Shown: positions 11,980 through 22,862, counted from the stretch's first letter. The stretch is 64,000 nucleotides of DNA from Furcasterigmium furcatum (GCA_001599815.1 BCIA01000002.1:4623626-4687625); one strand, 5' to 3'. Made by a program: numbers and translations. Notes: generated by a model not told the origin, from the letters alone.

Positions 11980-12905
11980 TTTCCCGGACTGTGGTAAGGA
12001 ATCGATTCTCGAGAAAGGGGGAAATGTAAAGACAACTCATCCAGAATAGTCTGTCACAATGGAAGTGAGCGAACTGTTTGCGAGTGCAGAAATTGGCTGT
12101 TTTGGGTTTCTGGATATCGGTTGGTGAAAGATCAAGAACCCATCTTCCTCTCACTTGAACTCCCTATTATGCTACTAAACTTGTCATGCCTGGATGCCTG
12201 GACCGTGTAGCAGAAAGTTCCAACCCATCATGCCTCTTGGCGTCCAAGAGTCGCTCGGCGACGGCTCGAAGGCAAGACGAATGAAATCAAGAACCGACCG
12301 GATTTCCTAAGTCGGACTGGCTGCTCCGTGTGGAGACTTGCCTACGACCTAGTACAACCCCGTGAGGCAACCCGATCGGGGTTTTCAGGCTCTTTCATTC
12401 GCTGGCTGACAAAAAGCGCCAAGGGACACTCACATCACGGACTGAAGAGTCTGGACTGCGCCGGATTCTCGCACGCCGGTACCCGTACCTGAAGTTTTCC
12501 CGAGTCTCATCCACATTCCTGGGATTTCGCAGCAAGTCCCAGGCGTAGCCACAAGTTGTGACAAGTCCGGGGGACAGCCTGCCTGTGTCACCGCATGCCC
12601 GTCTGCATCCTTCCATCCCCAGGTTTTCCCCAAATCCCTCCTGGTGGACCCCAAGCCACAACTTAGCGTTCTCGTTCCACAGTCCAGGGACCGGACCACG
12701 AGAGGGTTCAGGAGAATAAGTAGCGAGGTCCGCGCCGGCCATTTCCCACCGGCTGGCTCACTCAGGCTTCAGCAACAAGCAACAAACCCTCTCTACCTCT
12801 CCAGGCTCACTTCTTCGCTTCTCTCGTCCGTCACCTTGGCCACCACACGACAGTCGCACGACACCAGTCACGCCGCCAGATTCGGAAACGGTTCAGGGCA
12901 TCAAG
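11980..12905. other. Divergent promoter interval, aldo-keto reductase and transporter
   Basis: No coding sequence is recognised in 926 nt. The last 100 nt before the transporter are CT-rich, as in fungal 5' leaders. Confidence 0.55.
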
Positions 12906-14757
12906 ATGTTCAAGGCTGTTGAGGATCGGCCAACGCCCAAGGAGGTGTACAACTGGCGTCTGTACCTCGAGTGCCTCATCATGGCCTTGGGCTCCCTGCT
13001 GTATGTCACCCTCGAGGCCCCGTGCGGGTCTCAAACTACCTATACTTAACACTGACCAACGATCGTGTAGCTTTGGTTACGACTCGGCCTTCATCGGGAC
13101 AACTATTGCACGCGGCAGCTTCAAGGAAGAGTTTGGCATCACCGACGAGAACCGGTCCACGATCAGCTCGGACATCACATCCGCCTTCCAGGCCGGTGCT
13201 TTCGGCGGAACCCTCGCGGCTTTCTTCAGTATGATCCCCCCTTTCGTCGCGTAGCTTGCTGCAGGTGTTCCGTGCTGACATCTGACCACCTAGTCACCGA
13301 GTATGTTGGCCGCAAATGGGCCCTGATCCTTTCCAACATGCTCTTCATCGTGGGTGCGATCCCAATGGTGGCTGCTTCAGGCACCCTCGCTCCTATCTAC
13401 GCCGGCCGCGTCCTGACCGGTGTGGCCTGCGGTGTTATCACCGCCACGGTGCCCTCGTATATCGGAGAGCTGTCTATCTCGTCGATCCGCGGTATCCTTG
13501 TCGGCCTCTTTGAAGTCGCCTACCAAGTCGGCACGCTCATCGGGTTCTGGATCAACTTCGGCATCAACCAGCACATGGACCCGAACGGAGAGGCCGCGTG
13601 GCGCATCCCCATGGGCGTGCAGCTCATCCCCTCTGTCATGCTCCTCGTCGGCGGCTTCTTCCTCCACGAGTCGCCCATGTGGCTCCTCCGGAAGAACAAG
13701 GTCGACAAATGCGAGAAGTGTCTCGTAGACATCCGCATGCTGCCTGCCGATCACGAGTATATCCAGCAGGAGCTTCAGACCATCCGGGGTCGTCTGGCTG
13801 AGGAAGCCGCCATTGCAGCGAAGCATGGCGACGGCTTCTATGCCTATATCAAGGGCTGTCTCCATGAGCTGTCGCGCAAGGGAATGCGGAACCGCGTCCT
13901 GCTCGTCCTGTGCTCCTTCACGCTTCAGAACCTCTCGGGCGCCGCGGCTCTGAACTACTACTCGCCCACGCTCTTTGGCTCCATCGGCATCGAAGACGTC
14001 GCCCTGTACACCGGTATCTATGGCCTCGTCAAGGCGGTTGCCTCGTTCATCTTCTACGCCTTGCTCGTGGATATGACTGGTCGCCGCCCGCCCACGCTCA
14101 TCTCGTCGGTGGCCTGCTCGCTCTGCCTGTGGTTCGTCGGCGCCTACGTCAAGGTCGCCAACCCGGCGGCCACCATTGCGGCCGGCGGCACGCTGTCCCA
14201 GTCGACCGTGGCCGGCGGCCAGGCTGCCACTGCTGCCATCATGATTTACTCGACCTTCTGGTCCTTCGGTCTGAACGGAATTCCCTGGATCGTCTCTGCC
14301 GAGATCTTCCCCGGCGCGCTCCGCAACCTCACCGGAACCTACACCGCGTTCGTCATGTGGGTGACGCAGTTCATGATCACCAAGGCTCTCCCCTACCTCT
14401 TCGACGCCCTCGGCTTTGGGGTGTGGTTCTTCTTCGCCTCCTGGATGGTCGTCGCCAGTCTCTGGGCGTACTTCTTCCTGCCAGAGACCAAGGGTCTCAC
14501 CCTGGACCAGATGGATGTCCTTTTGTATGTGCCCCCACTCCCTGCCCGCTGCCTGCGTCCCCAGATGTGGTCTGTTCTGGATCACGCCGTGCTAACGACT
14601 CGCGCTTCCTTCCAGTGGATACACGGGAGACCGCCCGGATCATGCCATCATGTCTTCGACACTTGCCAACAAAGTCAGCTCCGAACAAGAGGTCAACGAG
14701 ATCAACGATGTTGTGAAGGGCGGCAAGGTTACTGATGACGGCAGCAGCAAGGCGTAG
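12906..14757 (+). CDS. MFS sugar-porter, quinate permease-like (541 aa)
   Basis: Plasma-membrane proton symporter of the sugar porter family. Four exons: 12906-13000, 13071-13228, 13294-14524, 14616-14757. The N-terminus EDRPTPKEVYNWR followed by FGYDSAFIGTT is the hallmark I know from quinate permeases (QutD/Qa-y). Family motifs are present: YVGRKWAL loop, PSYIGELS-SSIRG, LHESPMWL, the DMTGRR loop, GIPWIVSAEIFP and LPETKGLTLDQMD before a short cytosolic tail. Twelve hydrophobic segments can be traced. The length is typical (about 530-550). The substrate could be quinate, another cyclic acid or a sugar acid. Divergent from the aldo-keto reductase; it supplies the likely uptake step of the block (inference). 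Confidence 0.93.
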
Positions 14758-15211
14758 CCTAGACTTTCTCTGCCATTTTCGGGTCCAATTGAGTCTGTAG
14801 GTCGTTATGCCAGTCAAATCAATGTCATGAAGTTGACATTTGAAGGCCGGAAGTCGTCGTTTAGGGTACTCCCTAGTGCAAACTGGAGATACCTACTATA
14901 CATACCTTGGACAATTATCTATTGTGTACATATATAAGCAGTGAATCATGCGCGCACACCACAATGATATTAGTAGCTGAGACCGTGAAACGCAAGCTTT
15001 ATCGAATTTGCACTATCTTGTGTGTTTGCAGAGCAATCCTACGACTGGAATGATGATTATGGAGGCCAGGGCTCCCTGATTGGAACTCTCGAGAAGTTTG
15101 CTTGTAGTTCGTTAAGTAGCCTTCCCAAGGCCTTCTTAACGAGATGCTCGAGAAAATGTGCCAATAACAACGAGCATCCATAGTTATGGCTCTATCTCCA
15201 TCCAAATCAGA
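14758..15211. other. Convergent 3' flank interval
   Basis: AT-rich sequence between transporter and aminotransferase ends. No gene is seen. Confidence 0.55.
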
Positions 15212-17001
15212 CTACTTGTGCTGGAACGACTTGCAGATCGATGCACCGAGTCTCTTCACCGCTGTGCTCATGGTGTCCTCACTTGCGGTTGCATAAGCGA
15301 TCCGAAAGAAGAGGTTTCTCAGAGGCTTTTCAGGCTCGGCGCGGAACCAGGATCCACAAGAAACGAGAACGCCAGAGGCTATGGAGAGCTGGTAGATCTC
15401 CTGCTCGATCTCGACGAGGCTTCGCTGTTCATAGTCAGGGTGCCGAGTATGGTCAAGCTTGAGCCACATCTAGAACAGATTGTTAGAAGTGGCCCTGAAT
15501 GCGTCATGAAGACTCGCTGATTGACTTACAAACATGCCTGAAACGGGAGGCGTCCAAGTCACGAGCCCGGCAGGCAAATGGTCCTCGCATGCAGCAAGCA
15601 AGCTGTTGCGCCGCCTTGTGTAGTTCGTCTTGAGGTCGATGAGCCATTGAAGATACCCATCGTGCCCCCAGGTATCGTCGAGAAGCTTCCAGAGCAGGAC
15701 CTGAGAGAATCCGCTGGGGCCCTGGTTTGCGACCTCCGAGTGCCGAATGTAGCGCTCTATCACTTGCTTGCTTGCTGTGATCCAACCGAGCCTGGCCCCG
15801 GGCACAAGTACCTTGGAGAAGGAATCCACGCGGATCACCCAACCGTCGGGATCGATACTGAGATACGATGGCACAAGTCCTGCGACAAATTCATCGATGG
15901 AAGGGGGGTTGGTAGCGGAGGTAGAGTCGCGGCCAGCGTAGGGATCCATCTGAATGAAATAGTAGGGTTCGTCTTCGATGATGAGAAGATCGTGCCTTTG
16001 GCAGACTTGATAAATGTCCCGGCGTCGCCGGAGGCCCTGCGTGGCACCGGTAGGGTTCTGTCCAGAAGGATTGACGAACAAGACATGGGGTTTCGGGGCA
16101 CCACGGGTAGGCTCGTGCCACGAAGCAAGGGTTTGTTCGAGTTCTTCGGGGAGAAGCCCTTGCTCGTCCATCTTGACGCCAAAGACGTGGACTCCTTGAG
16201 GCGTCAATGTTTCGATGGCTGTCGAATACGCGTACTCGTCGGTGATTAGCGAGTTCTGGCCTTTCTCGAAGAGCATGCGTGCGAGCTGCTCGAACGCCCC
16301 TGTTGTACCAACGGTTTGGCATATCTGCCAGTCGGCATATAAGGGCTTGAAGATGAGCTCGGTGTGCTCGGTGATAAAGCGTATCATTTGGCCCGATCCG
16401 GTGGCCTGGCCGTAATTCAGGGCGATGGAGAGGTCGAATTCAGACTGTCCGTCTCTGGCATCGTACTTCCCGATCCGGGCTACCAGGCCAGCTTCGTCCC
16501 CAGGTGAATACTCGTCCTCTTTGAAGGCTGGAGGTTTCGGCACGCGCATGGTGATCTCGGAGATGGGGAAGTGTTCGCTTGATGGCAGTCCACCACCCAG
16601 CGAGATCATGCCCGGTCGCTTGATATTTGCTGCAGCTTGCTTCAGAATCGTGGGCTGTCGGCTTTTGCTCTCCTGGGTAAAATGAGCTGAATGGCACTCA
16701 TTGATTAGTCCGGATTGAATTTTCCGTGATACAGTTCCTACTTACAGCTGAAATCCTTCGCCCAGAGGTTCGTGATGCACTATTAGAAACGCTTATCAGG
16801 CACAACGGCCACGGCCGAGCAGAAAGTTCACACAGCTAGACCTACCGGAGCTTTAAACATATCACTGTCAGCAACGGCGGAGACTGCGGTGCTGATCTTG
16901 GGTGCCTTGAGTCGTCTGTTCCGCATGTCTTCGATCCGAGATGTGACATTGGCGCTGCAGCCGGAGGCCGGCAGCACCACGGGATCGGCAGAGGGTGCCA
17001 T
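15212..17001 (-). CDS. PLP aminotransferase, aromatic amino acid/2-aminoadipate type (534 aa)
   Basis: Fold-type I aminotransferase of the fungal Aro8/Aro9-like group. Exons: 17001-16846, a 34-nt microexon 16779-16746, 16686-15530 and 15469-15212. Key residues: MISLGGGLPSSE near residue 90, NPSGQNPTG (Asn274), IEDEPYY, and the Schiff-base lysine in DSFSKVLVPGARLGW (Lys355). The N-terminal IEDMRNRR and SDMFKAP elements match the long fungal forms, supporting ATG 17001. The enzyme transfers the amino group of aromatic amino acids, or of 2-aminoadipate, to 2-oxoglutarate or another keto acid. It is convergent with the transporter and divergent from the C2H2 gene. Whether it belongs to the upstream metabolic block is inference. 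Confidence 0.92.
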
Positions 17002-17544
17002 TGTTGCGGGCAGTCAACGAGATTACCAAAAGTCGACTTCACTGTGGAGGAAAGAAAGGGAGACAATGCCCTCTGATTCCCTGGTGCAATATACATACTT
17101 ACATACCTGGAGTCCTCGACTGTGTCAATTGAGCCCATGCTCGTGCGATAGGCCTTGGCTTTTGCTCCCCAGAAGCTGTACACCGTAGATTGTGGAGCCT
17201 GCGCCTTAAGGATTGCGGCTCCAGAATGGTTCGCGTGGTTGGAATTGGAGACGTAATGGCAAGCGTCTTCTGCTGGACCTGGATGCTTTCAGGGCGCGGG
17301 GGCTTAGGTGGGACTGCGCCCTAAGGCGACCTACGGGATTCAGTGAGACCTCCGAATCCCGTCCATCGAAGCCGAGAAGACCCTTCGAGTAGCTCGGTAC
17401 GTGAGGGCGCGTGGGGGTCACCACGATGTACCCGACTCAGGCGGATGCCGCTGGCGGTAACCCAGGCTTGGACGAAACATCACCTCTCTCGTCAGTCAAT
17501 CAGTCAACCAAAGGAACCCAAGAAGTCGTTACCAGCTGTCCCGG

Positions 17545-19419
17545 ATGGAGCCACACTCTCACAACTCGGCATGTCTTGGGGGAGGACCTCCCATGCCCAT
17601 GCCCTCGTCCACCTACCCCAACGGCCAACGGGACGCGAACACCATGCAAGAGACGTCTGCCTCCGTCAACGCGGGGGCAGTCTTTCCCACGCAAGACCAT
17701 TGCCCGCGCCCTATCGGTAATGTGGGGGGGTCCATGTTCCTGGAGGATGATCTGCCTCCGGACATGACTGCTCCGTTTCCCTCCGGGTTCTATCATGGCG
17801 ACCAAGACATTCATCGCCTGGATGGAGACCCGTCTTGTCCGTCTGACGGCTTTGATCCCCTGTTCCCGCTGCCGGGAGTGACTGACGGCGGCGCGTGGAA
17901 CGGCGACTTCACCGGCACAGATGGCGTGTCCTCCGAAGCGTCTCCATACAGCGCGGCTCCTTCGAACAACCTCCTTCCCTTCGAGAACACGGGTTATGAT
18001 TGGAACGACTTCACGAACAACGCCTCATACGCCTCTGATGACTCTTTTCAGCAGCAGATGGGCCAGCGGCTCCTCCCTGGCTTTGGCCCAACAGGAGGCA
18101 GCATCGAGCCACACAGCCTCGGGACCGAGCATTCGACGAAACCGAGACGTGGTCTACCCCGTTGCAGAAGCAGATACTCACTGGCGTCCACGCCAGACGG
18201 GAGGCGACTGCCTATCCCCATACCGGCACCTGCAAAACCAAGCTGGCATCCGATGCAGAGGTGGCGCGACAGTCCGCCGGAATCGGAGGCAGCATCCATC
18301 TCCGCCATCTTCGACGCAGTCCAAACCACAGATCTGTCTCGAGGGCAATACCTGGGGAGCGGCGCCAGGCCAAGTCCCAGCGTTGCCAGTTGGACCCAGG
18401 ACTCCTTCAGCTCGGCCGCCTCGAGTCGGTCCTCGAGATCCAACACGAGCCGAAGACGTGCACTGCGGGCGTCCGCCAGCCAAAGAATCAGGGCCACAGC
18501 AAATCACCGCGCCTCGTCGAATGACAATCCCCGAATATTCTGTTGTACATTCTGCTGCGATACGTTCCGGACGAAGCACGATTGGACTCGCCACGAAAAG
18601 TCTCTACACCTCAACTGCGACCAGTGGGCCTGTACTCCGTACGGAGGCATCGTGGTGTCTCCCACAACGCTGAGGAGCCATTGCAGCTATTGTAATATGC
18701 TGGATCCTTCAAGCAGCCACCTGGAGACTCACAAGCACGGCGCGTGTCGAAACAACCAGCAAGAACTGTTCAGTCGCAAGGATCACCTGATACAGCATCT
18801 TCGAGGGTTCCATCAACTGGATACCATACCGCCAGTCGAGGATTGGAGAATTAAAGCTCCCGTCATCACGTCGAGGTGCGGATTTTGCGATGAACGCTTG
18901 GAATCATGGGAAGCCCGGGCCAACCACCTGGCAGACCATTTCCGCCAGGGGAAGACGATGGCCAAATGGACTGGCGAGCATGAGTTTGAACCAGCCATCG
19001 CCAGCCAGGTCAGGAATTCGATCCCTCCGTATCTTCTTGCATTCGAGACAAGCACCCTGGTTCCTTTTTCGGCTACAGACCCGAGAACTACCGACCACTT
19101 GGCGCAGCTGATCGAAAGACACGGCCTGCCCACCGAACACGAGCAACCGTCCCAGGAACAAGCCCCAGAACGACCGATTACCGATTCCCAACGTCAGCCG
19201 CAGTTTCAAATCACTCCTTCTCTTTTTACGCAGTTTCTGGCATGGCATCTGGGTCGGTATGCCCAGCAATCCGTCGCTGGAGGTGTGGTTCCCACGGACC
19301 AGATGTTCCAGGACGAGGCGAGGCGGTTAGTTTATGGCAACGATGATAACTGGGGACAAACCGTGGCGGATAATAGCGAATGGATGGCTGGGTTTCGGAA
19401 TCAGCACCTGGCCGGATAG
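17545..19419 (+). CDS. C2H2 zinc-finger protein (624 aa)
   Basis: Single-exon nuclear protein. The first half is low-complexity (Pro, Ser, Gly, Asn) and probably disordered, ending in an Arg/Ser-rich patch around residues 290-325. The C-terminal half holds zinc fingers: Cys334-x2-Cys337 with His350 and His355, an irregular CSYC region with HLETHKHGAC, a helix SRKDHLIQHLRGFH, and Cys445-x2-Cys448 with His461 and His465 in the fungal-specific form CGFC followed by W and NHLADHF. Such proteins are usual in ascomycete genomes and mostly uncharacterised. The start ATG 17545 shares a 543-nt divergent promoter with the aminotransferase. A DNA-binding role is expected from the fingers; targets are unknown. 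Confidence 0.85.
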   Translation: MEPHSHNSACLGGGPPMPMPSSTYPNGQRDANTMQETSASVNAGAVFPTQDHCPRPIGNVGGSMFLEDDLPPDMTAPFPSGFYHGDQDIHRLDGDPSCPSDGFDPLFPLPGVTDGGAWNGDFTGTDGVSSEASPYSAAPSNNLLPFENTGYDWNDFTNNASYASDDSFQQQMGQRLLPGFGPTGGSIEPHSLGTEHSTKPRRGLPRCRSRYSLASTPDGRRLPIPIPAPAKPSWHPMQRWRDSPPESEAASISAIFDAVQTTDLSRGQYLGSGARPSPSVASWTQDSFSSAASSRSSRSNTSRRRALRASASQRIRATANHRASSNDNPRIFCCTFCCDTFRTKHDWTRHEKSLHLNCDQWACTPYGGIVVSPTTLRSHCSYCNMLDPSSSHLETHKHGACRNNQQELFSRKDHLIQHLRGFHQLDTIPPVEDWRIKAPVITSRCGFCDERLESWEARANHLADHFRQGKTMAKWTGEHEFEPAIASQVRNSIPPYLLAFETSTLVPFSATDPRTTDHLAQLIERHGLPTEHEQPSQEQAPERPITDSQRQPQFQITPSLFTQFLAWHLGRYAQQSVAGGVVPTDQMFQDEARRLVYGNDDNWGQTVADNSEWMAGFRNQHLAG

Positions 19420-20148
19420 GTACATGTACGAGGTCCAGGTCCTCTTGTGTCCTGCCAGTGCGATCAGGGGATCCGATGCTCCGTTTGCGGCGTCAGTCAC
19501 TCTCCAAATTGGCAGTATCTCTTTTCCCGACGTCCATCTTCCTCAGATGCCTTGCCTGTCCTTCATTTAGTCAGCGCCACATGATGCACCTAGCGATGTG
19601 GCCGCCATCGTCAGCCCACTGTGGGCTCATCATGTCCACCAGCTCAAGCTGGTTGACGTCGCGAGCGGTATCAGCAAGCCACCCGTACCTCCTCCACCCC
19701 AGCTAACATACTCTGGTCCTGCAAAAAATAAAAATCCGTAACAAAATACAAAAGATAAACATACAACACCGGGTATTCGCTGGTCGTCACCGACCCAACT
19801 ACTAATCCAGCCCTCGCCAGTTTATCTAGGGCAGAGCGGACGGGATGCCGAGTTCTCTGACGGGTATGGTCGTATGTGCTAGGACGAGGATTCGGAAGGG
19901 TTTATGAAGGACAAATGCGAGGACACATTTGGACGCTCGATCTGAAGTCTGCTGGTCGACATGGCCGTTCCGCCGGTGGGTGGTGGGATCGCTCCATTTG
20001 GACGGAGTCTCGTTGCAGGCTCGGCTATCATTGGCCAAAACATATTCCCACCATCGCGCCCTTCGGAGACCACGGAGTACTTTTATGAGTGACTTCGAAT
20101 TGGAAGTCTCGCCGCGCATTCACTGACTCCGTCAACGCGCGCGCCAGG

Positions 20149-20177
20149 CCACCGCGCCCTAGCCCACCGCGCCCTAG
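20149..20177. repeat. Direct repeat, two copies of a 14-bp unit
   Basis: The unit ccaccgcgccctag occurs at 20149-20162 and 20164-20177, separated by a single C. It sits directly after a gcgcgcgc run and before an AT-rich tract, an abrupt change in base composition. Confidence 0.85.
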
Positions 20178-20952
20178 AGCTAAATATATAGGCTAGGTCA
20201 TCTCAGTACTAGTTGATTTTAATCTAAGGCGTTGCTCTAGTGGATGAACATCTGGTGGACCGCAACAAACAATATCATTATCAATGACCCTGGCGCCAAG
20301 GCCGTCTGGACATCTCTCTTGGGTTCAGGATACTCCAAGTCGTAGGTTGCATCGCTACACAAAGCATTGTCTCTCATGCACAATAAGTTGGTGGGATAAT
20401 AGCACCACTGCACAGTCATCCATTAATTTAATTCGATATGTCATGTCCTCGCTACCTAAGTTGGGCCCCTCATGCAGTAGTTACAACATGGGTGCAAGAA
20501 ACACTGAGACAGGTAAAGATCAGCCGAGATACAAACCAGCATCGAGCCCCTGGCTTCTTTTCATTCGACGGGCCAGTCCGCGGACGACCATCTGTAGAAA
20601 CTGAAGGTCTCATTGCATGGATGGCCAAAGGCGGCCCATCAGCTAACTTCAACTCCTGGCGTTTAGCCCCCAAACCCCATGATACTAATACCAAATTAGC
20701 CGCCAATCGCCACGGCTGAGTGAGGCTCAAGCGCATTTAGAGGCCCAAACCAGAAACAATGCGCGCGCGTCCAAAGATCCAAATGCGCCGTAAAGCCCCC
20801 AAGAAGAAAACATGTGCGATGCTTTTTTTATTCTTTGTTCGTTCAGGGGGGCTATCTTCCGCCGCAGTTCGACGAGTAACACGGCCTCAACGGATCAGCT
20901 CGCTCAGAACTGAGGCCTCAGAATTCTCAAGATGATCAGGCTCGGCACACTC

Positions 20953-20958
20953 TATAAG
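20953..20958 (+). promoter_or_regulatory. Likely TATA element of the small secreted protein gene
   Basis: TATAAG stands 135 nt before the ATG at 21088, followed by a CT-rich stretch and a second TATAG. Position and context fit a core promoter; not tested. Confidence 0.4.
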
Positions 20959-21087
20959 AACTGCGTCTTGTCCCCTCCCTATAGATTGAACTTCTCATCA
21001 CCCCCTCACTATCAGCCTCTCAAACCACCGCCCTGATCAGCTCAAACTTCTTACTGCGTTCCTGTACCTTACACGTCACTCGCCAAA

Positions 21088-21633
21088 ATGAAGTTCACCA
21101 CCGCCGCATATGCCCTTCTGGCACTCCCTCTCATGACCATGGCTACAGCCATCCCGGCTGCCAAACCTGCCGAGCTCGCCGTCGCCGAGGTTCAGAATGA
21201 GCCCGCCCTCCTCAAGCGCAACTGCGTCCTGCAAGCCTGGTGGGATTTCAACTGGCCCGACTTCTGGTCCCGGCGTTATCGCGTTAGGGGCATCGCCACC
21301 GCCGGTGGAAGCCAGACCAACACCCGCGCGATGCTCGAGGAGTGGTGCAGGCTTTTCAAGCGTATGTTGTCCTTCCTATCCGTTCTAAATAAGGAGCAAT
21401 GGCCGCCCCGTGTCAGCTGTACTAACCAATGTCCTCGCGCAGACAAAGCGGTCTTTGACCGATGGGACATGGAGAACGCTCAGTGCTGGCTCGAAAGCGA
21501 CACTCTTGCATGGGCGGATGTGTCTACCTACATCGGCGAGGATGGCCTCAACCGCTACCGTGATCACAACCAGAACGTCGTCAACGCCTGGCGTGACTGG
21601 TCGGGAGGCTGTGATGTCGACTCTCGTTTCTAG
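21088..21633 (+). CDS. Small secreted Trp-rich protein with Kex2 site (154 aa)
   Basis: Two exons: 21088-21361 and 21443-21633. An N-terminal signal peptide of about 21 residues (hydrophobic ALLALPL core, AxA end) is followed by a short propeptide ending in LLKR (residues 41-44), a Kex2 processing site. The predicted mature part of 110 residues starts at Asn45 and has four cysteines (46, 87, 106, 148), enough for two disulfides, and ten tryptophans, including WW at 51-52. No family is recognised. Size, secretion, Kex2 site and even cysteine number fit candidate effectors or secreted antimicrobial-type proteins of fungi, but no function can be assigned. The gene is convergent with the hydrolase gene (149 nt apart). 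Confidence 0.82.
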   Translation: MKFTTAAYALLALPLMTMATAIPAAKPAELAVAEVQNEPALLKRNCVLQAWWDFNWPDFWSRRYRVRGIATAGGSQTNTRAMLEEWCRLFKRMLSFLSVLNKEQWPPRVSCTNQCPRADKAVFDRWDMENAQCWLESDTLAWADVSTYIGEDGLNRYRDHNQNVVNAWRDWSGGCDVDSRF

Positions 21634-21782
21634 AGTCGAGGGACACCGAGAAAGAGAGGCTCACGAAGATGACGTGGTATCTGGATCATGGGCGAGAATA
21701 TTGGGAATGATTGGATTTAGGATCTCGGTCTCGTGTATCATTACTGAATCTACTACGTACTCATGTTTGGGGAATACCAGCA

Positions 21783-22760
21783 TCAGAGAGGGCCAAACTC
21801 CCTGACGAACTTGATAATTTCAGTGACCATGTGCTCCAGGCCCGGATCCTCGAGGGGATAGTGGCCAGCATTCTCCAGACTCACAACCTTGACAGGTACC
21901 TTGGTGATACGTGTCAGAAACAGGTTACTCAGGTGAAGAGGCTTCCATCGGTCTGCCGCGGGCTGAGTTAAGAGGACAGGGCAGATGTCAAAGTCCTCGG
22001 GCTCGAGCGTGGGCATGTACCCAGAGAAGGTGGCCAGAAAGTGCATCGAGGCGCTGGACCCGGCGGATGACTTGTCGCGTAAGAACACGGCCATCGCTTT
22101 GTCGTCTTTGACAAGCGTCGACATCTTGCTCGCCATGGACATGGGTATCTTGGTATTGTAGAAGACGGCCTTGCTGGCCGCGCGGGTGACTGCAAGGCCC
22201 ACCTGGCTCATCATGACGTTGGCTGCGGTCTCGTCCATGACCTGCTGGATGCGATTATCAAGAAACGTCATGCCGATGATGCCCTTGACCCTCTTATTTA
22301 GAGCGGCCGCGTGGTAGGTGAGCATGCCCCCGGCACTCAGGCAGTAGAGGAAGATGGGGCGTGAATCATATTGAAGTTCGTGGTCGATGAAGTCGCTGGC
22401 GATCTGCACCCAGTCGCCATAGCTGTGGACCCGACCCTTCGGGACTTGAGTGCAGCCATATCCAGGCATGTCGATAGCTACCAGCTCAATTCCGGCAGCG
22501 GAGAGCGGCCGCCCAAGAATCATGGACATTTGCCGACCGTTTGTCCCTACTCCATGGTGCAAGATCAGTCGCACCTTGGCGGCTGGGTTCCTCCAGCGGT
22601 CTAGGTGAAGCTTGTATCCATCATGCTCCCACCACTCCTCAGTCTGAGACTCATCATCGGTCAGATGGAGGCGTTTTGGAAGAAATTCTTGGATGTCCCG
22701 CCACGCTTGCTGGGATTCGTATGTGCCCCCACCAGGGACGGAGGATAGTTGGAAAGGCAT
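21783..22760 (-). CDS. Alpha/beta hydrolase (325 aa)
   Basis: Single-exon alpha/beta hydrolase. The oxyanion segment LILHHGVGTNG precedes the nucleophile elbow FLYCLSAGGM with Ser142; the usual first glycine of GxSxG is a cysteine here. The catalytic histidine is in SLENAGHYPLEDPG near the C-terminus; the acid is probably one of the Asp/Glu residues before it. No signal peptide. I prefer ATG 22760 (MPFQLSS): a longer frame opens at 22862, but its first codons overlap a TATA-like element at 22849-22856, which suits a promoter better than coding sequence. The substrate is unknown; esterase, lipase or C-C hydrolase are possible. Confidence 0.85.
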   Translation of the reverse strand: MPFQLSSVPGGGTYESQQAWRDIQEFLPKRLHLTDDESQTEEWWEHDGYKLHLDRWRNPAAKVRLILHHGVGTNGRQMSMILGRPLSAAGIELVAIDMPGYGCTQVPKGRVHSYGDWVQIASDFIDHELQYDSRPIFLYCLSAGGMLTYHAAALNKRVKGIIGMTFLDNRIQQVMDETAANVMMSQVGLAVTRAASKAVFYNTKIPMSMASKMSTLVKDDKAMAVFLRDKSSAGSSASMHFLATFSGYMPTLEPEDFDICPVLLTQPAADRWKPLHLSNLFLTRITKVPVKVVSLENAGHYPLEDPGLEHMVTEIIKFVREFGPL

Positions 22761-22848
22761 GGATAGCGTTGTGGTGTGATGAGTAAAACCAGGATAATGT
22801 ATGATCTTGAAAGTGGATGAGGAGGCAGACAGGTGTACCTTCATTGAT

Positions 22849-22856
22849 CTTTTATA
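22849..22856 (-). promoter_or_regulatory. Likely TATA box of the alpha/beta hydrolase gene
   Basis: On the minus strand the bases read TATAAAAG, 89 nt upstream of ATG 22760. Its position inside the longer possible frame is the main reason for choosing the shorter start. Confidence 0.45.
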
Positions 22857-22862
22857 GTTCAT

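Larger units (their letters stand above)
19420..21087. other. Gene-poor interval, no supported gene
   Basis: Only short open frames occur and none shows a recognisable family or spliced continuation. The centre (about 20150-20430) is AT-rich and holds a direct repeat at 20149-20177. The right end is the promoter of the small secreted protein gene. Confidence 0.6.

Noticed and set aside
13377..14585. Long antisense open frame (402 codons) on the minus strand
   Set aside because: Reverse shadow of the transporter exon; no family pattern.
22758..22862. Longer N-terminus for the alpha/beta hydrolase
   Set aside because: The extension overlaps a TATA-like box and is low in family-like sequence; ATG 22760 fits better.
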